DNA of 39,352 nt from Oxalobacter formigenes. GTDB taxonomy: Bacteria > Pseudomonadota > Gammaproteobacteria > Burkholderiales > Burkholderiaceae_D. The stretch lies in the NCBI GenBank assembly GCA_949290765.1, contig CASETG010000076.1, forward strand, positions 1 to 39,352. Direction: 5' to 3'. This document shows positions 39,245 through 39,352 of the stretch, piece by piece. The notes under the pieces are model-generated. The model did no database searches and was not told the origin of the DNA. It saw only the letters and a program-made list of their open reading frames with translations. Position 1 is the first letter of the stretch. The number at the start of each line of letters is the position of its first letter. Position numbers and translations under genes: made by a program.

Positions 39245-39330
39245 GGAGAGGTGGCCGAGTGGTTAATGGCAGCAGACTGTAAATCTGCCCTCTAACGAGT
39301 ACGCTGGTTCGAATCCAGCCCTCTCCACCA
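39245..39330 (+). tRNA. tRNA-Tyr (GTA anticodon)
   Basis: The 86 bases form a class II tRNA with encoded CCA. The acceptor stem GGAGAGG (39245-39251) pairs with CCTCTCC (39320-39326). The anticodon stem GCAGA/TCTGC holds the loop CTGTAAA with anticodon GTA. A long variable arm and the GGTTCGAATCC T-arm follow. In many betaproteobacteria this tRNA heads a tRNA-Tyr/Gly/Thr-tuf cluster, but the window ends 22 bases later. Confidence 0.97.
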
Positions 39331-39352
39331 AAGATTGCTGCAAAAGAAGGTC

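Overview
The window is a gene-dense stretch of a betaproteobacterial chromosome. The gene order fur / bamE-dapB / leuS-lptE-holA-proA, the aspS-nudB pair, groESL behind a CIRCE element, and mostly GC-rich third codon positions all suggest Burkholderiales. Oxalobacteraceae (an Oxalobacter-like organism) is my best guess from memory of protein similarity, not something the sequence proves. I see no rRNA, transposase, phage gene, CRISPR array or integrase. No gap between genes exceeds 300 bases; the longest are about 245 bases (5077-5321), 240 bases (groES to the feo genes) and 220 bases (before the tRNA).

Left part (1-13700): a sodium:solute symporter, an FmdB zinc-ribbon protein, aspS and nudB read rightward. 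A convergent periplasmic parvulin isomerase follows. Next is a rightward five-gene set: a family 5 solute-binding protein, an exported M3 metallopeptidase, two permeases and a double ATPase. It looks like a peptide-scavenging module that cuts peptides outside the cytoplasm and imports the pieces. yaeQ ends this part.

Middle part (13700-29500): a leftward carboxylesterase, mog and darP, then rightward pmbA. A long leftward block follows: fur-facing bamE-dapB, then leuS-lptE-holA-proA, a THUMP RNA methyltransferase, a fused pabA-pabB and pabC. The last three are packed tightly (4-base overlap, 5-base gap) and supply p-aminobenzoate; nudB, further left, works in the pterin branch of folate synthesis. 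The BamE lipoprotein is remarkable: its normal core of about 100 residues sits between two long low-complexity arms, giving 550 residues.

Right part (29500-39352): fur, a ClC-type Cl-/H+ exchanger divergent from a marR gene with a perfect 18-base palindrome between them, groESL with overlapping sigma-70 and sigma-32 type promoters plus CIRCE, and a Fur-box-controlled feoA-feoB-small Cys-rich membrane protein operon. dacB, a 38-residue membrane protein, a small secreted Pro/Val/His-rich protein, and tRNA-Tyr with a strong promoter follow.

The window is mostly housekeeping. The least ordinary items are the two-armed BamE, the exported M3 peptidase inside a peptide transporter operon, the marR/clc operator, and the structured groESL leader.
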